Positions 44,617 to 55,989 of a stretch of DNA of 64,000 nt are shown here, piece after piece; the first letter of the stretch is position 1; every line of letters starts with the position of its first letter. The DNA is from Spongilla lacustris (Eukaryota > Porifera > Demospongiae > Spongillida > Spongillidae). Below the pieces are notes generated by a model. It saw only the letters and a program-made list of their open reading frames with translations, searched no databases and was not told where the DNA came from. Location: positions 5,468,397 to 5,532,396 of the forward strand of contig OX442432.1 of assembly GCA_949361645.1 (NCBI GenBank), read 5' to 3'. The position numbers and the translations under genes are program-made.

Positions 44617-45663
44617 TCACATACTTTTCCCCACATCTTTAGGCTGCTGCAATATTAACCAGGCCACCACCCAGTCGTACATCGCACCTCCAATCGGCCC
44701 GCCAATGAGCGGTCCAACTATGTACACCCAGAAGCCGTTCCCCGGACCCGGGATGGCAATCCTGCCCCACCCAGCAGCTGCTGCAAATAGTCTCGGTCCG
44801 AAATCTCGAGCGGGATTCAAGCCAGCTTGAGTCAGTGGTGCGTAGAGACTGATAAGCACAGCGACGGTGAGTCCAATCAAAACTGGAATGGCGACCTTGC
44901 TCTTACTGCTACCGACGCTGCTGTTGTTTGGATCAGAGAAACTGAATATCATGAATACCAGGATCCCTGTTGCCCAGGCCTCGATAGCCATCGCCTTGGC
45001 CGGGGACACGGCGTCAGCAGTTTCATTTTGAAACACGTCGAAACCCGGATTCGGGAAGTACTCTCCGAATACCATGGCTGACGATACAGATTCGTCGGAT
45101 CCTCTCGTGATATTATTATTCCTTTCAAACAGCACTATGGCCTTCCAGTACATCGCGTAAAGCATAGCTCCCGCGAGAAACCCTGCAAATACCTGTACCA
45201 GGATGTAAGGCACGATTTTCTTCCACGAAAACGCCCTCCACCGTACCACAGCGAAGGCTAAGGTAACCGCAGGGTTGAAGTGTGACTTGGAGAAATGGGA
45301 TGTGCTATAGATGCTGAGGCCAACTCCCAACCCGGAGACCACAGCTACTTGCCACAGACCTACTTCTGCTCGCAGCACGACGGCCGTGGTGTTCATAGTG
45401 ATTATAATCAGCACCAGAAAGAAAGTCCCTATGAACTCTCCACACAGTTCGCCGACGAAGCGGATCACTGGCGGACGTAGAAACCTCTTACGCCACTTGC
45501 GCAAGACTCGCATCCCTCTGTGACCTGACTCTGCGTCCAGCAGGAGTGCTTTATCGTCGTCGCAATCATCACTACACGTACAAGTACCTTTACATGTATG
45601 ATCAGCAAACCCCTCTTCTTCTTCTTTCCAAGGGCGTGCCATTACATCCGTGACATGCAACAC
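44617..45663 (-). CDS. Aquaglyceroporin B
   Basis: An intronless frame of 348 residues from the first ATG. NPA motifs are at 130-132 (HFNPAVT) and 283-285 (GLNPARDFGPR), with the selectivity Arg286 and the glycerol-type Asp287. The N-terminal tail is acidic and carries four cysteines (CKGTCTCSDDC), a pattern absent from the other three. Met8 (45642, MARPWKEEEE) is the more likely start, because aquaglyceroporin D has a similar MAR start in the same GCCATTAC plus-strand context. The extracellular loop has NETA and NNNITR glycosylation-like sites. About 70 bases near the 3' end are almost identical to aquaglyceroporin A. Confidence 0.9.
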   Translation of the reverse strand: MLHVTDVMARPWKEEEEGFADHTCKGTCTCSDDCDDDKALLLDAESGHRGMRVLRKWRKRFLRPPVIRFVGELCGEFIGTFFLVLIIITMNTTAVVLRAEVGLWQVAVVSGLGVGLSIYSTSHFSKSHFNPAVTLAFAVVRWRAFSWKKIVPYILVQVFAGFLAGAMLYAMYWKAIVLFERNNNITRGSDESVSSAMVFGEYFPNPGFDVFQNETADAVSPAKAMAIEAWATGILVFMIFSFSDPNNSSVGSSKSKVAIPVLIGLTVAVLISLYAPLTQAGLNPARDFGPRLFAAAAGWGRIAIPGPGNGFWVYIVGPLIGGPIGGAMYDWVVAWLILQQPKDVGKSM

Positions 45664-46060
45664 GTGACAACGATTGTATTGTATTAAATTTACATGTAAT
45701 TATTGTTCAATTAAAGTTATATAATGTTAATGAAGGGCGTACGTCCGGCCGGCCGGCCCGTACGTACATATACATAACATGAAAAGCAAATCATCCAACT
45801 CAAGCAAGGTATTGCACATTGAAGAAATCGTTCGCGATTATAAATAGTACGATAATTAATAATCATCCCTGCCCTGCCCCTGCCATGTTAAGGTGCTGTC
45901 ACTGTATCGATCGTTATTATAATATAGCGTAAGAAGCCCCTGTAAATGATGCAACGAAGCTAGTATTGTACTAATTGTATGCTGCATAATTAATGAACCA
46001 TACTTAGCGGGGGGGGGGGGGGGGGGGGGGGGGGGAGGGGGAGGGGGTATACCCCCCCCC
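45664..46060. other. 5' flank of aquaglyceroporin B
   Basis: Presumed promoter region. It includes a CGTACGTCCGGCCGGCCGGC palindromic stretch near 45740. A long G/C tract lies at 46009-46058. Confidence 0.5.
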
Positions 46061-46190
46061 ACTGCTGTTGGGCTGAAGCTGCAGAAAGCAGGAAGTACAC
46101 AGCCAATGACCAGACGTGTGCTGAGCTAGGCTGGGTGTGCGTGCCTCTAGCGGTGGAAATATACTGCAACTTGAGTGAGAAGGCAAGGCG
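46060..46190 (+). mobile_element. Retroelement C-terminal fragment (family B)
   Basis: A broken plus frame gives ESRKYTANDQTCAELGWVCV and PLAVEIYCNLSEKA, matching the family B tail at 52150-53010. Confidence 0.5.
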
Positions 46191-46449
46191 AACCTTTCCT
46201 GGCCACACACCTAGCCACGGGCTCTCAAAGCCAGGGTGGTCAGTGACGTGTTTGGGATCCTTCTTTCCTGGCTGTATTATGACTGCTGACTCCCCTGTTC
46301 CAACTGCCATGCCTTTACCTAACTGCAATGTACCCAGTGTGGTTTTCTGCAACAATGTAGGCCATCCCTGAAGGGTCTGGCTTTAAGAGTGCATCTAGCA
46401 TTAAAACACAGCACTGGTCTCTGATTCCTTTGTTTTCTTGAAACAGAAG

Positions 46450-46625
46450 TGTGTCACTAGAGAGTGCTCCACCCACACCGTCACCACAGCACATTTTTGG
46501 GATGGTAGGTGCAATTCTTGCACCAGTAACTCGGGGGGGGAGGAACCTGTTGGTCTGTGGAATAATTGACAGTGGTGCAGAGATCACCATAATTGGAGGA
46601 AACCTTAAAACTGTGGCGTGGCAGG
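46450..46625 (+). mobile_element. Retropepsin fragment of a Ty3/gypsy-like element
   Basis: The frame contains LLVCGIIDSGAEITIIGGNL. The DSGA catalytic motif in a hydrophobic beta-strand context marks a retrotransposon aspartic protease. It lies opposite in strand to the adjacent gag fragment, so the copy is rearranged. Confidence 0.6.
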
Positions 46626-46789
46626 AAGCAGAATGTGTGCCAAGCACCCCAAGGCCTGAATGGAACTCCTTGTATCACAGTGAGGATGGCTTCCTTGGTC
46701 ACCATCCCAGATTGCCCCAACATCACTCTTTCTCTGGCTCTGCTGCGAGGAATGCTTACTCTCCACCTTGCATTTGGGCCGGCCTTCCC

Positions 46790-47420
46790 GTAGATGAAAC
46801 ACCCACTGCTGCTAGTGGCTGATTAATCCGTGCAGCATCTCTAGCCCTTTTAAATGGTTCTGGAGATGACCAGTTTGAGGTGTGACCATCTGAATTCTTG
46901 TGGGACTCGCATTTCTTGAGACGATACATCCTTCTCTCTTCATTTTTGGCTGCGACACGCGGTTCCTTGTAGCCTGCTGGGCCAGACACTGCTTGGGATT
47001 TCATCAGTTCATGTTTCAAGGCTTACTGGTGCTGGCTGTATAGCAGTGTGTCCCTGGTCTCTACAGACATGCTGTCATGCCCATAAGCTATCCGAAATGT
47101 CCCTTCCAACCTCCTTATCAGTTTGGAAACTGAATTTTTTTTTTCTCCCTGTGAATAGTGACAGTTCTGAACTGCCATTACCTTCCCACTGGAGCCTGAG
47201 TGCCTCTGCAGCTGCTAAGAAGCTTTGCCTCTCTGACCACTCTCCAAGTGCTCTCCCCCTGAGATGAACAGCCAACTGTAATAGTTTTTCCTGGCATTTC
47301 CAGTCATTCCAATCAGAGCCTTGTTCCATCATGGGTAGTCAGTCATTAAACAGTAGCTCATCTGTTTCTTCCTTGTCTAGTGGTGCCTTGCATGTCCGCC
47401 TCGCGATGTGCTTGCATTCT
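46790..47420 (-). mobile_element. Gag fragment of a Ty3/gypsy-like element
   Basis: Minus-strand frames give KEETDELLFND, then a stop, then DWNDWKCQEKLLQLAVHLRG and RALGEW, and further on KSQAVSGPAGYKEP and KNEERRMYRLKKC. This order fits a retrotransposon gag. It is broken by an in-frame stop near 47352 and at least one frameshift. Confidence 0.5.
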
Positions 47421-48544
47421 GTGCTGGGTTTGTTTGACTGAACATGCCCATTGCATTCTTTACATGCAACAAACAGGAAGCAAATGAAACTGCAGTGCGA
47501 GGTATGGCATCCAAGGGATATGCCCCAAAAGAAATGGTCTGAAGACTTCATGAGAACGGTTTATACACATAGTTATAATAAGTTCTTTCTGCACTACAAG
47601 TACAGAGAACATCTTGTATTGTATTGCATCAGTTAAGCATCAAGTGCCCACTTTAAAAAATAGGCCGGGAGGTTCTGAATTTTGAATGGTGCATAAGTAT
47701 ATGCATCAACGACAGTACAATCTGTGTCCTGTATAAGTGAGGTGTCCTCTATTTGGGAGGTGTTCGTTAAGGACTGTATTTTAACACACTAGATGTGTAT
47801 AAGAACAGTAGGTGGGAAGCAGAGGCAGCTCCTCTTGGATCTTAACAGTCACATTGACCAAGTTATAAATATGATTGTAACATTAGGGTTTGTACTGAGG
47901 ACATTCGCCAGCTCTGAAGGATTTGGAGAGGTGATCCTAATAACATGACCCCACCCCTGAGGAAGTATTCCAAGCACCAATGCATGTGATTCTAAAGCTA
48001 CATGTAATATTTTAAAACATACAAGTAGTGCACACCTCCATATACACCTACAACCTTCCATCACTACTATGGAAGTCTGGTTCATACCAACGACCATCAT
48101 CACATCTGCATGGCTTACCTTCCACAGTGACCCTCAAGACTCTCTGTCTGTCCCTGTCAACAATTAACGGCAATCTTCCTGACAACAGAAGAGTTTCTAC
48201 AGAGGAACTCTCAAAACATGCTACCACTTCTGATCAATGGGGTTGAAGGCAGAGACAGTGGTTGATATATTCCTCCAGAGGTATTGATATATTCCTCTGC
48301 TCCTCCAATGGCAAGGAGCACAGCATCAACCACACAGATGAACTATAGTATGATACATCTGGTAGTTGTCTCCAGACAGATGTGTCTTGAGGGTATCAGT
48401 CTGTGTGTGTGTGTGTATGTGTGTGTATGTATGTGTGAAGGGATGAGATGGAAGAGATTACATTATGATTGTGCCTTCAGGCAGTCCTGTGGATGCTTGC
48501 ACCTCTATTTAACATTGGTTCACACAGTGTGGACGCCATTATTA

Positions 48545-48583
<39 letters not shown>

Positions 48584-48950
48584 GCTTATGTGTTAAGCAC
48601 ACAATACACAACTTGCAGTTCCCAGTAGAGCTACAACGAGCATCCACATTATGTGTGTGTGGTACAGATGTGCATGGCATGTGTGCACGCCCATGCATGT
48701 GCGTACAGGACCCATGCTATATGTGATGAAGTGTCCCTGTGTTGCAGGAAGCATCCCTGTATGTGCTTGTGTTGCAGGAATAATGTTCGCCACAGCTACA
48801 CACACGCCAAACAAAGGGACAGGGATGCTACACAATGCTCAGTGACTCACCAGGTCATTGTTGTTGGCATACCACACAGCTGTGGCCCCTCATGAAGACC
48901 AGGTCTCCATGGACCATTGCTGCTATGCGAGCAGATGCTGAACAGCATTG
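47420..48950. other. Mostly non-coding, possible orphan exons
   Basis: No gene is certain. The minus strand at about 48112-48230 could be an exon: an AG acceptor, then a frame with CFESSSVETLLLSGRLPLIV and DRDRQRVLRVTVE, then a GTAAGC donor. A weaker candidate lies at 48855-48935. Microsatellites are at 48402-48436 and 48547-48581 (GT). Confidence 0.3.
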
Positions 48951-48963
48951 AAGAACCTGTTCC

Positions 48964-49366
48964 CAACACCTCCCTGTACCATCACCTCCCTGTACCATCA
49001 CCTCCCTGTACCATCACCTCCCTGTACCACCACCTCCCTGTACCATCACCTCCCTGTACCATCACCTCCCTGTACCATCACCTCCCTGTACCATCACCTC
49101 CCTGTACCATCACCTCCCTGTACCATCACCTCCCTGTACCATCACCTCCCTGTACCATCACCTCCCTGTACCATCACCTCCCTGTACCATCACCTCCCTG
49201 TACCATCACCTCCCTGTACCATCACCTCCCTGTACCATCACCTCCCTGTACCATCACCTCCCTGTACCATCACCTCCCTGTACCATCACCTCCCTGTACC
49301 ATCACCTCCCTGTACCATCACCTCCCTGTACCATCACCTCCCTGTACCATCACCTCCCTGTACCAT
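48964..49366. repeat. 16-bp minisatellite, about 25 copies
   Basis: The unit is CCATCACCTCCCTGTA and almost invariant. Because 16 is not a multiple of 3, all forward frames cycle through a 16-residue repeat without stops, which produces long spurious frames. Confidence 0.96.
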
Positions 49367-49369
49367 TAC

Positions 49370-50000
49370 CACCAGACCTCCTGCACTAATTACAAACAAC
49401 ATCCAACTAACATGTCTTTCATGAAGGACCACCTCCATCCTCCTCATACTGTCACCTTCTTTCCACACTCCCCATCCATCTTTTCCACTGATCCTCCTCA
49501 TCTAACCTGTTACCTGTACACTCCTCCTCTTTGCCCTCATACAACCCTGCCTTCCACCTCCACTCGACCACCACCAACATAACCTGACCACCATATGCTC
49601 AGGTACTTTTTCACATGTATGAAAATAATTTTATGTGCTAAATTGAGGGGAAAAAATTCCAGACAGCACCACCTTTGCTTGGGGACCTAGCTAGCTTGTA
49701 TACATAACAGATTCATGCCAAATCCCATGGCTTTCCTTACTTATCCACATGCTTCATGGCCACAGGTAAGCAGACCTCTACACTTATGGCCCAATGGGGA
49801 TATCCTAGAGTGGAGGTTGTGCTACTTGATCCTAAAATTTAATTCATATCAATACATCAAAAATGAAATCAAATACATGCAAATGTCACGTGAACTGTTG
49901 TGGAAAATTCATCGAATTCTTTAGTTTTTGGCACCCATCCGATTGTGTATGGCTTTGTGCACTTATTTTAATACAGTAAATATTATTTTAAATATTCAAC
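49370..50000. other. No feature recognised
   Basis: C/T-rich at first, then AT-rich. No supported coding sequence. Confidence 0.5.
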
Positions 50001-50004
50001 TAAA

Positions 50005-50560
50005 CAACCTCTACTGGCTATGCTTCCAGCCAAACAAGTAGAGATTGCAAGTGAGAAAGGAACATCCAGCTGGCTGAATGCTCTCCCTATTGCATGGCAT
50101 GGTTTTGCTCTACACAAGAGTGCCTTTAGAGATGCTATCTGTTTATGCTATGGCAACCTCCTTAACCTTCACATTGCATATGATACTGTGGAGCATGCCA
50201 TGAATTGCCCATCAGGAGGTTTTCCTTCACAATGAGGTGCGAGACCTGACCTCTGCATTCCTCAATGAGGTATGTCTCAATGTTCAAGACATAGGCCTGC
50301 CAATGGAGAAGTTGGCTTGATGTTGCTGCACAGGGGGAGGACCACCAAACTGCCTACTTTGATGTCAGAATATTCAAACCTTTTGCTCAATCCTATGCCA
50401 ATTCCTCATTGTCAAAATGCTACAGAAAACATGAACTGGATATGAAGATGGAATATGAAGAATGAATTAGAGAGATTGAGCATGGATCATTTTCATCTTG
50501 GGTATTCTCTATAGCTGGGGGTATGGGCCCAATAGCAACCCCAGTGCAGCAACATTATTC
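50005..50560 (+). mobile_element. Retroelement pol C-terminal remnant (family A)
   Basis: The plus frame gives VEIASEKGTSSWLNALPIAW, HGFALHKSAFRDAICLCYG and HAMNCPSGGFPS, then degenerates through stops. Same order as at 17708-18590. Confidence 0.6.
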
Positions 50561-50779
50561 TATCATACTTTTTTGTTTGTGATGCAAACTGAGTTTTTCT
50601 TTACTCCGCTAGAGATCATGTGCCCAGGTCTTTTCATCCTCACACACGATCCATTGGCCTGTGCAGAGGCAAAGGTCCCCCAAACGATTTTCTTTTTCTT
50701 TTGTGTTACATGTAGCTTGTTTTATTTGTACATACTCTCTACATAAATATTATATATTAATAGTAATAATAATAATAAT

Positions 50780-51310
50780 AACAACAGGAGTAGCTGCACT
50801 GACCACTGAGCTGAGAAAGCACTCTTCTAATGACATCAAATGTAAGGAACTGGATTGGGTCTGTGTACCATTAGTAGTAGAGTCGTATGGAGCCTGGGGA
50901 AAGGAGGCTTTGGAGTCTATCTCCCAGCTTGCTTCTCGACTAGCCACTTGCTCATCCAAGGCAAAGCCAGTGGTTCTTACCGAACTCTACGGGCGGCGAA
51001 CCTTCACCTGGTACGAGCTAATGCAATTGCCATCCTTTCCCGTAGCATCAGTCAGAGTGATGTAGGGTAGGTATAGTTAGCATTTTGTGTACATTATGTG
51101 TAGTTAGCTGTATATGTTTATATATCAGTGTATTTGCGTATGCCCATTTGTCCTGTATTGTGAATTATAACAATAATAATTAATGATAATAACAATAATA
51201 AGAAGAAGAAATATGAGGCAAAAAAAGACAGCTGTGCTATCTGAGCTGTATGGCAAGGCTAAACCTGCATTTGGTGAGGGCTAATGTGACAGCAGTCCTT
51301 TCTCCAGGTT
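50780..51310 (+). mobile_element. Retroelement C-terminal remnants (family B), two pieces
   Basis: 50785-51066 reads TTELRKHSSNDIKCKELDWV, then ESYGAWGKEALE, then NLHLVRANAIAILSR. A second short piece at 51220-51310 repeats the LSELYG and HLVRANVTAVLS part. Confidence 0.55.
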
Positions 51311-51499
51311 AATCCCATCTTAAAGTTTATCTGCCAGTTATTGTCCATATTGAACATTTAATATTTATATCTTACAGTGTTATTACTTTTTTTAATGATA
51401 ATTCCAAAAGCACTGATGAATAACATAAAATATAAATAAATAAAATACAAAGGAATAAATAACATACTCCTGCACATGCACACACATAATAGCACATAC

Positions 51500-51860
51500 A
51501 AATTCTATTCATAAGCTGATGTGGGTAGTCCAGCCCCATCATCCATGTGCACTGCACTCCTCCATTTCACTCTGCTTCCTCTTATGCACAGATTTGTGGC
51601 TCTTAGTACAGCAAATGCCAACGTCACCCTTACCATCCAGTTCCTTTTTTCCCACTTCAATGCTATTTTTGTTGCTAAAAGCTTCAAGGACACCATCAAT
51701 TGAGGTGACAAAAGGGGTGAAAGATGCATGTCTAGCCTCAACAGCATCCAGGTATTTCTTTTTATTGTTATTACTAATGTTGAGGGGGGAGGGGGAGGGG
51801 GAGTAATAATAATAATGAATATGTAGTCATCTATTTTGCCTAACTTAGCGATCCTTGGGG
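51500..51860 (-). mobile_element. Retroelement C-terminal remnant, minus strand (family C)
   Basis: The minus frame ends in VTLAFAVLRATNLCIRGSRV followed by KWRS and a DDGAGLPTS tail. It is the extreme end of the family whose longer copy lies at 62540-63900. Confidence 0.55.
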
Positions 51861-52149
51861 ATACCAACAGGTGACTATTTGACTATTTGCATTGCTCGCA
51901 ATTCATAGCGGAGAAATGTTCCAAGGGAAAGGTGCTGCTCCCTGCCCTAGTAGAGGTGGCTGCAGCTTCTCTCCTAGCAAATGTAGCAGTTTGTAAATTA
52001 GTTCATCTAGCTAGAACCACTCCTCATTTGAATCCCTGCAGTTCTTTGATGAGGCATTGCTTCTCTGCTTGCATCCAGGTGATCACTGGCAGCAAGCACA
52101 ATTAACTTAGCCACATTTTTGGAGGACTTGGCTTTGGTTCTTTATCTCA

Positions 52150-53010
52150 TCACTCATGTGCTGCCTTCATCTCATTTTTGACTTCTTCAGGTCTTGGTAG
52201 TGCTAGTAATCGCCATTTGTTGAGTGCTATTGCAAAGTTCAATGCTTTTGTGTCCTCTACTGTGCGATCACAGTGGAATGTGTTTTGTCCTCTCCTCTCT
52301 CCCAGTATGCCTTGTGCAAGAAAGCTAGATGACCATCTTCTTCAGACTATCTTGATGACTTCCTCATCTGCCAATAAGGCTCGACTACTTTCTGACTCTG
52401 CTCCTCATGCTGGTTCATGACTTTTGGCTGTTCCCTCTATAGGGTTGGGCTTGCATTTTGATCCAGCCGAGTTCCAAATTGCAGTGATGTAGTGGCTAGG
52501 TATGAACACTTAATAGAATCAGTGTGCCCATTCTGCTCCGATATCACTTTGGATCCTCTTGTACATCATGCAGTGTCATGCAGACATGGTGGGGATGTTG
52601 TCATCAGACACAATTGCCTGCAAAACATCTTTGCAGAGCTCTGTCGTCAATCTCACCTGCCTGTACGAGTGGAGGTTGGTCACGGCCTTTCAAGAGTCCA
52701 CAGCAATGCCCGTCCGGCTGATGTGCTAGTTGATGCATGGGAAAGGGAAAAGCCAGCAGCCTTTGATGTTACAGTTACCTCTCCACTCACTCCTGCCACT
52801 TTGCATGAGGTATGTAATTCAGCATGTGTTGCAGCCTACACAGCTGAGTACCGAAAGCAACACGTCCAATGACCCAAAGTGTCAGGAGCTAGAGTGGGTA
52901 TGTGTTCCTCTTGCAGTAGAGTCTCATGGAAACTGGGGCAAAGAGGTAATTACCTCCATTCTCCCAATCTCCCTGCACCGCCCAAAGGCTAAGGTTAACT
53001 TAATTAATCG
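52150..53010 (+). mobile_element. Retroelement pol C-terminal remnant (family B), longest copy
   Basis: Frames in order: KARLLSDSAPHAGSW, GLHFDPAEFQIA, a Cys/His block (CPFCSDITLDPLVHHAVSC), RHN, ARPADVLVDAW, KPAAFDVTVTSPLTPATL, then SNDPKCQELEWVCVPLAVES. The Cys/His block plus the D-x-T-V-T-S-P motif are typical of this retroelement tail. Frameshifts occur near 52425, 52490 and 52865. Confidence 0.6.
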
Positions 53011-53425
53011 GCAGTGCATATTTAGAGTTGAAGAGGTGTTTAGTGTATTTAATAGTTACTGCAGCGAAAAAAAAAAAGTAGGTGGCAATACAAGTATGTA
53101 CATACATAATCATTCCTACATGTACATAGGATGAGATAGATAACCATAATAATCAAATCATGACATGAAAAGCAAAAAACGTTACTGATGTTAGTCGCGT
53201 ACATGATTTGAAGAGGCTGTAAAAAGCATGGGAACAAGTATCCGCGGTATAGGACTTTTTTTTCCTTATTATGACACCACTAATATCATTGCACATGTAT
53301 ACTTTGAATTTAATGATTGAATATCAATAAAGTTACTCAGTTGTGCAGCAATGCTGGCGGATTCTCCAGATGCTTGTAGTTTGAACAATAAAAAAAAGCA
53401 AAAGAAGTCGCTTTGCATGTCATTT
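53010..53425. other. No feature recognised
   Basis: AT-rich intergenic sequence. Confidence 0.5.
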
Positions 53426-53429
53426 CATT

Positions 53430-53525
53430 ATTGCAATTCCCGCGACGACGGCTGTAGTGTTGATACTCATAATCAGCACCAAAAAGGAAGTCTCTATACC
53501 GGTATGAACTCTACACAGACGGACC
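53430..53525 (-). pseudogene. Short aquaglyceroporin relic
   Basis: About 80 bases match the first membrane-helix region of aquaglyceroporin B at nucleotide level (plus strand GACGACGGCTGTAGTGTT, then ATAATCAGCACCA, then GAAGTC, then ATGAACTCT). The frame is broken by a 7-base insertion (ACCGGTAT-like). It lies about 450 bases downstream of aquaglyceroporin C. Confidence 0.6.
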
Positions 53526-53529
53526 ACAG

Positions 53530-53964
53530 AGTTATTGGTTGTGTTCCATTGAGTAACTTAAATTGCTAAGCCTAACTCAGGGTATAAATCATCTTCTTGC
53601 AGTAACATTGGAACATAGTCATAGATGTACTAGAAGATATTTGCCGCCCAAATACTGCTTCTCGACAATAACTTTATCCACACAGGACCACACTGATTAT
53701 GGTTTGATGCCAGCCTCTATTTAGCTCGGCACTGTATGATTTAAAGAAAGTGATACGCCTCTAATGAAACGATTTATTTAGTGTAAAGCATGTTGTGACA
53801 GGTGATTGTGACCTATAGTCTTTGCTGCAGACAAACAAACCCAACTACTGCACGCAGTAAATCTCGCGTCGAGCTAGCGCTAGGAAAGCGTGTGCATACG
53901 TAGCACATGCATAGTTGGTAACTCAAAGCCACTGGCAATAACAGAAAATGCATGGCGCGGAATA
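53530..53964. other. 3' flank of aquaglyceroporin C
   Basis: No coding sequence recognised. Confidence 0.5.
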
Positions 53965-54936
53965 TTAGTGTTCTACACCTTCCGGTTTCATCATTATGAA
54001 CTTGATCACTAAATTGTCATAAATCAGCCCTCCGATCGGCCCGCCAATGAGCGGTCCAACTATGTACACCCAGAAGCCGTTCTTCGGACCCGGGATTGCA
54101 ATCCTGCCCCACCCGGCGGCTGCCGCAAATAACCTCGGTCCGAAATCCCGAGCGGGATTCATGCCAGCCTGAGTCAGCGGTGAGAAAAGGCTCGTGAGAA
54201 GAGCAACGGTGAGCCCCACGAGCAGCGGGACGATGTCCGCCTTGTTGTCCTTGTTACCGACACTGCTGTTGTTCGGATCAGCGAAACTGAATATAAAAAA
54301 GACTAGAAGTCCAGTCGCCCAAACTTCCATGCCAAAGGCACCAGCGGGAGAAATGGAAGGCTCCTCGGGAAACGCGTTGAAATTTGGATTAGGGAAGGAC
54401 TCTCCGAATATCGTGGCTGACAATACTGAATTGTTAGACCCTCTCGTGATGCTATTATTCTTCTCGAAACCCTCTATTGCATTCCAGAATAGTCCATACA
54501 CTACCGTCGCAGCAAGAAACCCTGCAAATACCTGCACAAGAATATACGGAACAATTTTCTTCCACGAAAAGACCTTCCACCTCGCTATTGCGAAGGCCAG
54601 CGTCACAGCGGGGTTGAAGTGCGAGTTCGAGAAGGTGCACGTGGCGTAGATCCCAAGGGTGACTCCCATTCCGGTGGCCACGGATACTTGCCACAGTCCC
54701 ACTTCTGCGTGCAGCAAAACGTCCGTGGCATTGATTGTGAGTGTGACCAGCACCATTAAAAAAGTCCCTACAAATTCGCCCCACAGCTCGCCGAATAAGC
54801 GCATCATCATTGGGTTCAGGCATCTTTTGTAGCACTTACGAACTGCTTGCAACCGTCTGTGTTCACTTCCTTCTGATCCCACTAATAGGGGTAACTTGTC
54901 GTTGCCACTGAAAATCTTTGTTTCGGAATTATCCAT
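53965..54936 (-). CDS. Aquaglyceroporin C
   Basis: An intronless frame of 323 residues. NPA motifs are at 108-110 (HFNPAVT) and 260-262 (GMNPARDFGPR), with Arg263 and Asp264 intact. It is the most divergent of the three canonical copies in the middle (GESFPNPNFNAFPEEPSISP) and has NKDNKAD in place of the SSKSK loop. There are potential N-glycosylation sites in the NNSITRGSNNS loop. It is expected to be a plasma-membrane water and glycerol channel. It is the second copy in a same-strand run with B and D. Confidence 0.9.
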   Translation of the reverse strand: MDNSETKIFSGNDKLPLLVGSEGSEHRRLQAVRKCYKRCLNPMMMRLFGELWGEFVGTFLMVLVTLTINATDVLLHAEVGLWQVSVATGMGVTLGIYATCTFSNSHFNPAVTLAFAIARWKVFSWKKIVPYILVQVFAGFLAATVVYGLFWNAIEGFEKNNSITRGSNNSVLSATIFGESFPNPNFNAFPEEPSISPAGAFGMEVWATGLLVFFIFSFADPNNSSVGNKDNKADIVPLLVGLTVALLTSLFSPLTQAGMNPARDFGPRLFAAAAGWGRIAIPGPKNGFWVYIVGPLIGGPIGGLIYDNLVIKFIMMKPEGVEH

Positions 54937-55955
54937 TGCTTTGCGATCTACACACTGAGCAAGCGCGCATGCGTAAGGCGATGTACGTGGCGGTTATGTA
55001 AAATTGCGCAATCCACTGATCACGTTATACAACGTTGGGGGATACAATTAAATGGTACTTCAGTGTTGATGGACTGGAATTGAATGTTCCACAACCTTTT
55101 AAAAGGTGATGCTAAGGCTCATTAATAGTGTAATCATGTCAGTAGAATTGGTTCTATGAAGTGTCATGACTCATGACTACGATTCGAAACCACAACCGTA
55201 GGACTTTAGTGAGCGTACTTGGATAGAGCCGTCGAATATCTGCTGACGTTTAGAAAGCTGCTCAGACAACAGAGAAGAAGTTTCTCCTCCTCCTCCTCCT
55301 CCTCCTCCTCCTCTAGACTCGTACCCAGACCCAAATGTATTATCGGAACCAAGATTTTTATATAGGATTGATCGATTGAGATTGATGAATATCACTTAAC
55401 TAAGACAGCACTAAAATCAAAATACAACAGTAAAATTTACAGTTTATCGAGTTTATCGATGGTTCCATCTACTAAAAGTTATATACAAATGTACATGTAA
55501 TAGGGTTTATGCATGCAGGCCTGAGCATGCCCTTTTTAAAAGCGCGTGGGTGAAATACACTGTTATTGAAGTTTTTATTTTGTTCATTCAAACGTACATG
55601 TATGTAAAATTAGTAAATAATGACTGTAACAATTTCCTTCTAGCATTAAACTTCCCTGTACAAACCCAACTCTTGTGCACTAATGGAGTATAATGATGGT
55701 CTTTAAAAAGCTATTCTTAGGAATAGTGAGCTGTTAGGTGAGACCCATTCATTGCTAGCTCAAAGGTTGTTACTAGATCTGCCTATGCAGCAGTACATAA
55801 AATTACTGCAGACTCACTAATGCACTGAGTGCACGAAAAGCAAATATAGGGTCACTGGTAAAAACTGTCTGTGAAATTAATGCACTTACATGTAGATTTG
55901 AAGTAAAAGATATTGTCAATCTAACTTCACAAATACATAATTGAAGTATTCACTG
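54937..55955. other. 5' flank of aquaglyceroporin C and spacer
   Basis: Presumed promoter, then AT-rich spacer with a (CTC)n microsatellite at 55284-55313. No gene was recognised. Confidence 0.5.
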
Positions 55956-55989
55956 AAGTTTTGTCCAAAATGAATTACTCCTGCTACTG

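Noticed and set aside
48917..49582. 221-codon frame, plus strand
   Set aside because: Produced by a 16-bp tandem repeat that lacks stops in any forward frame.
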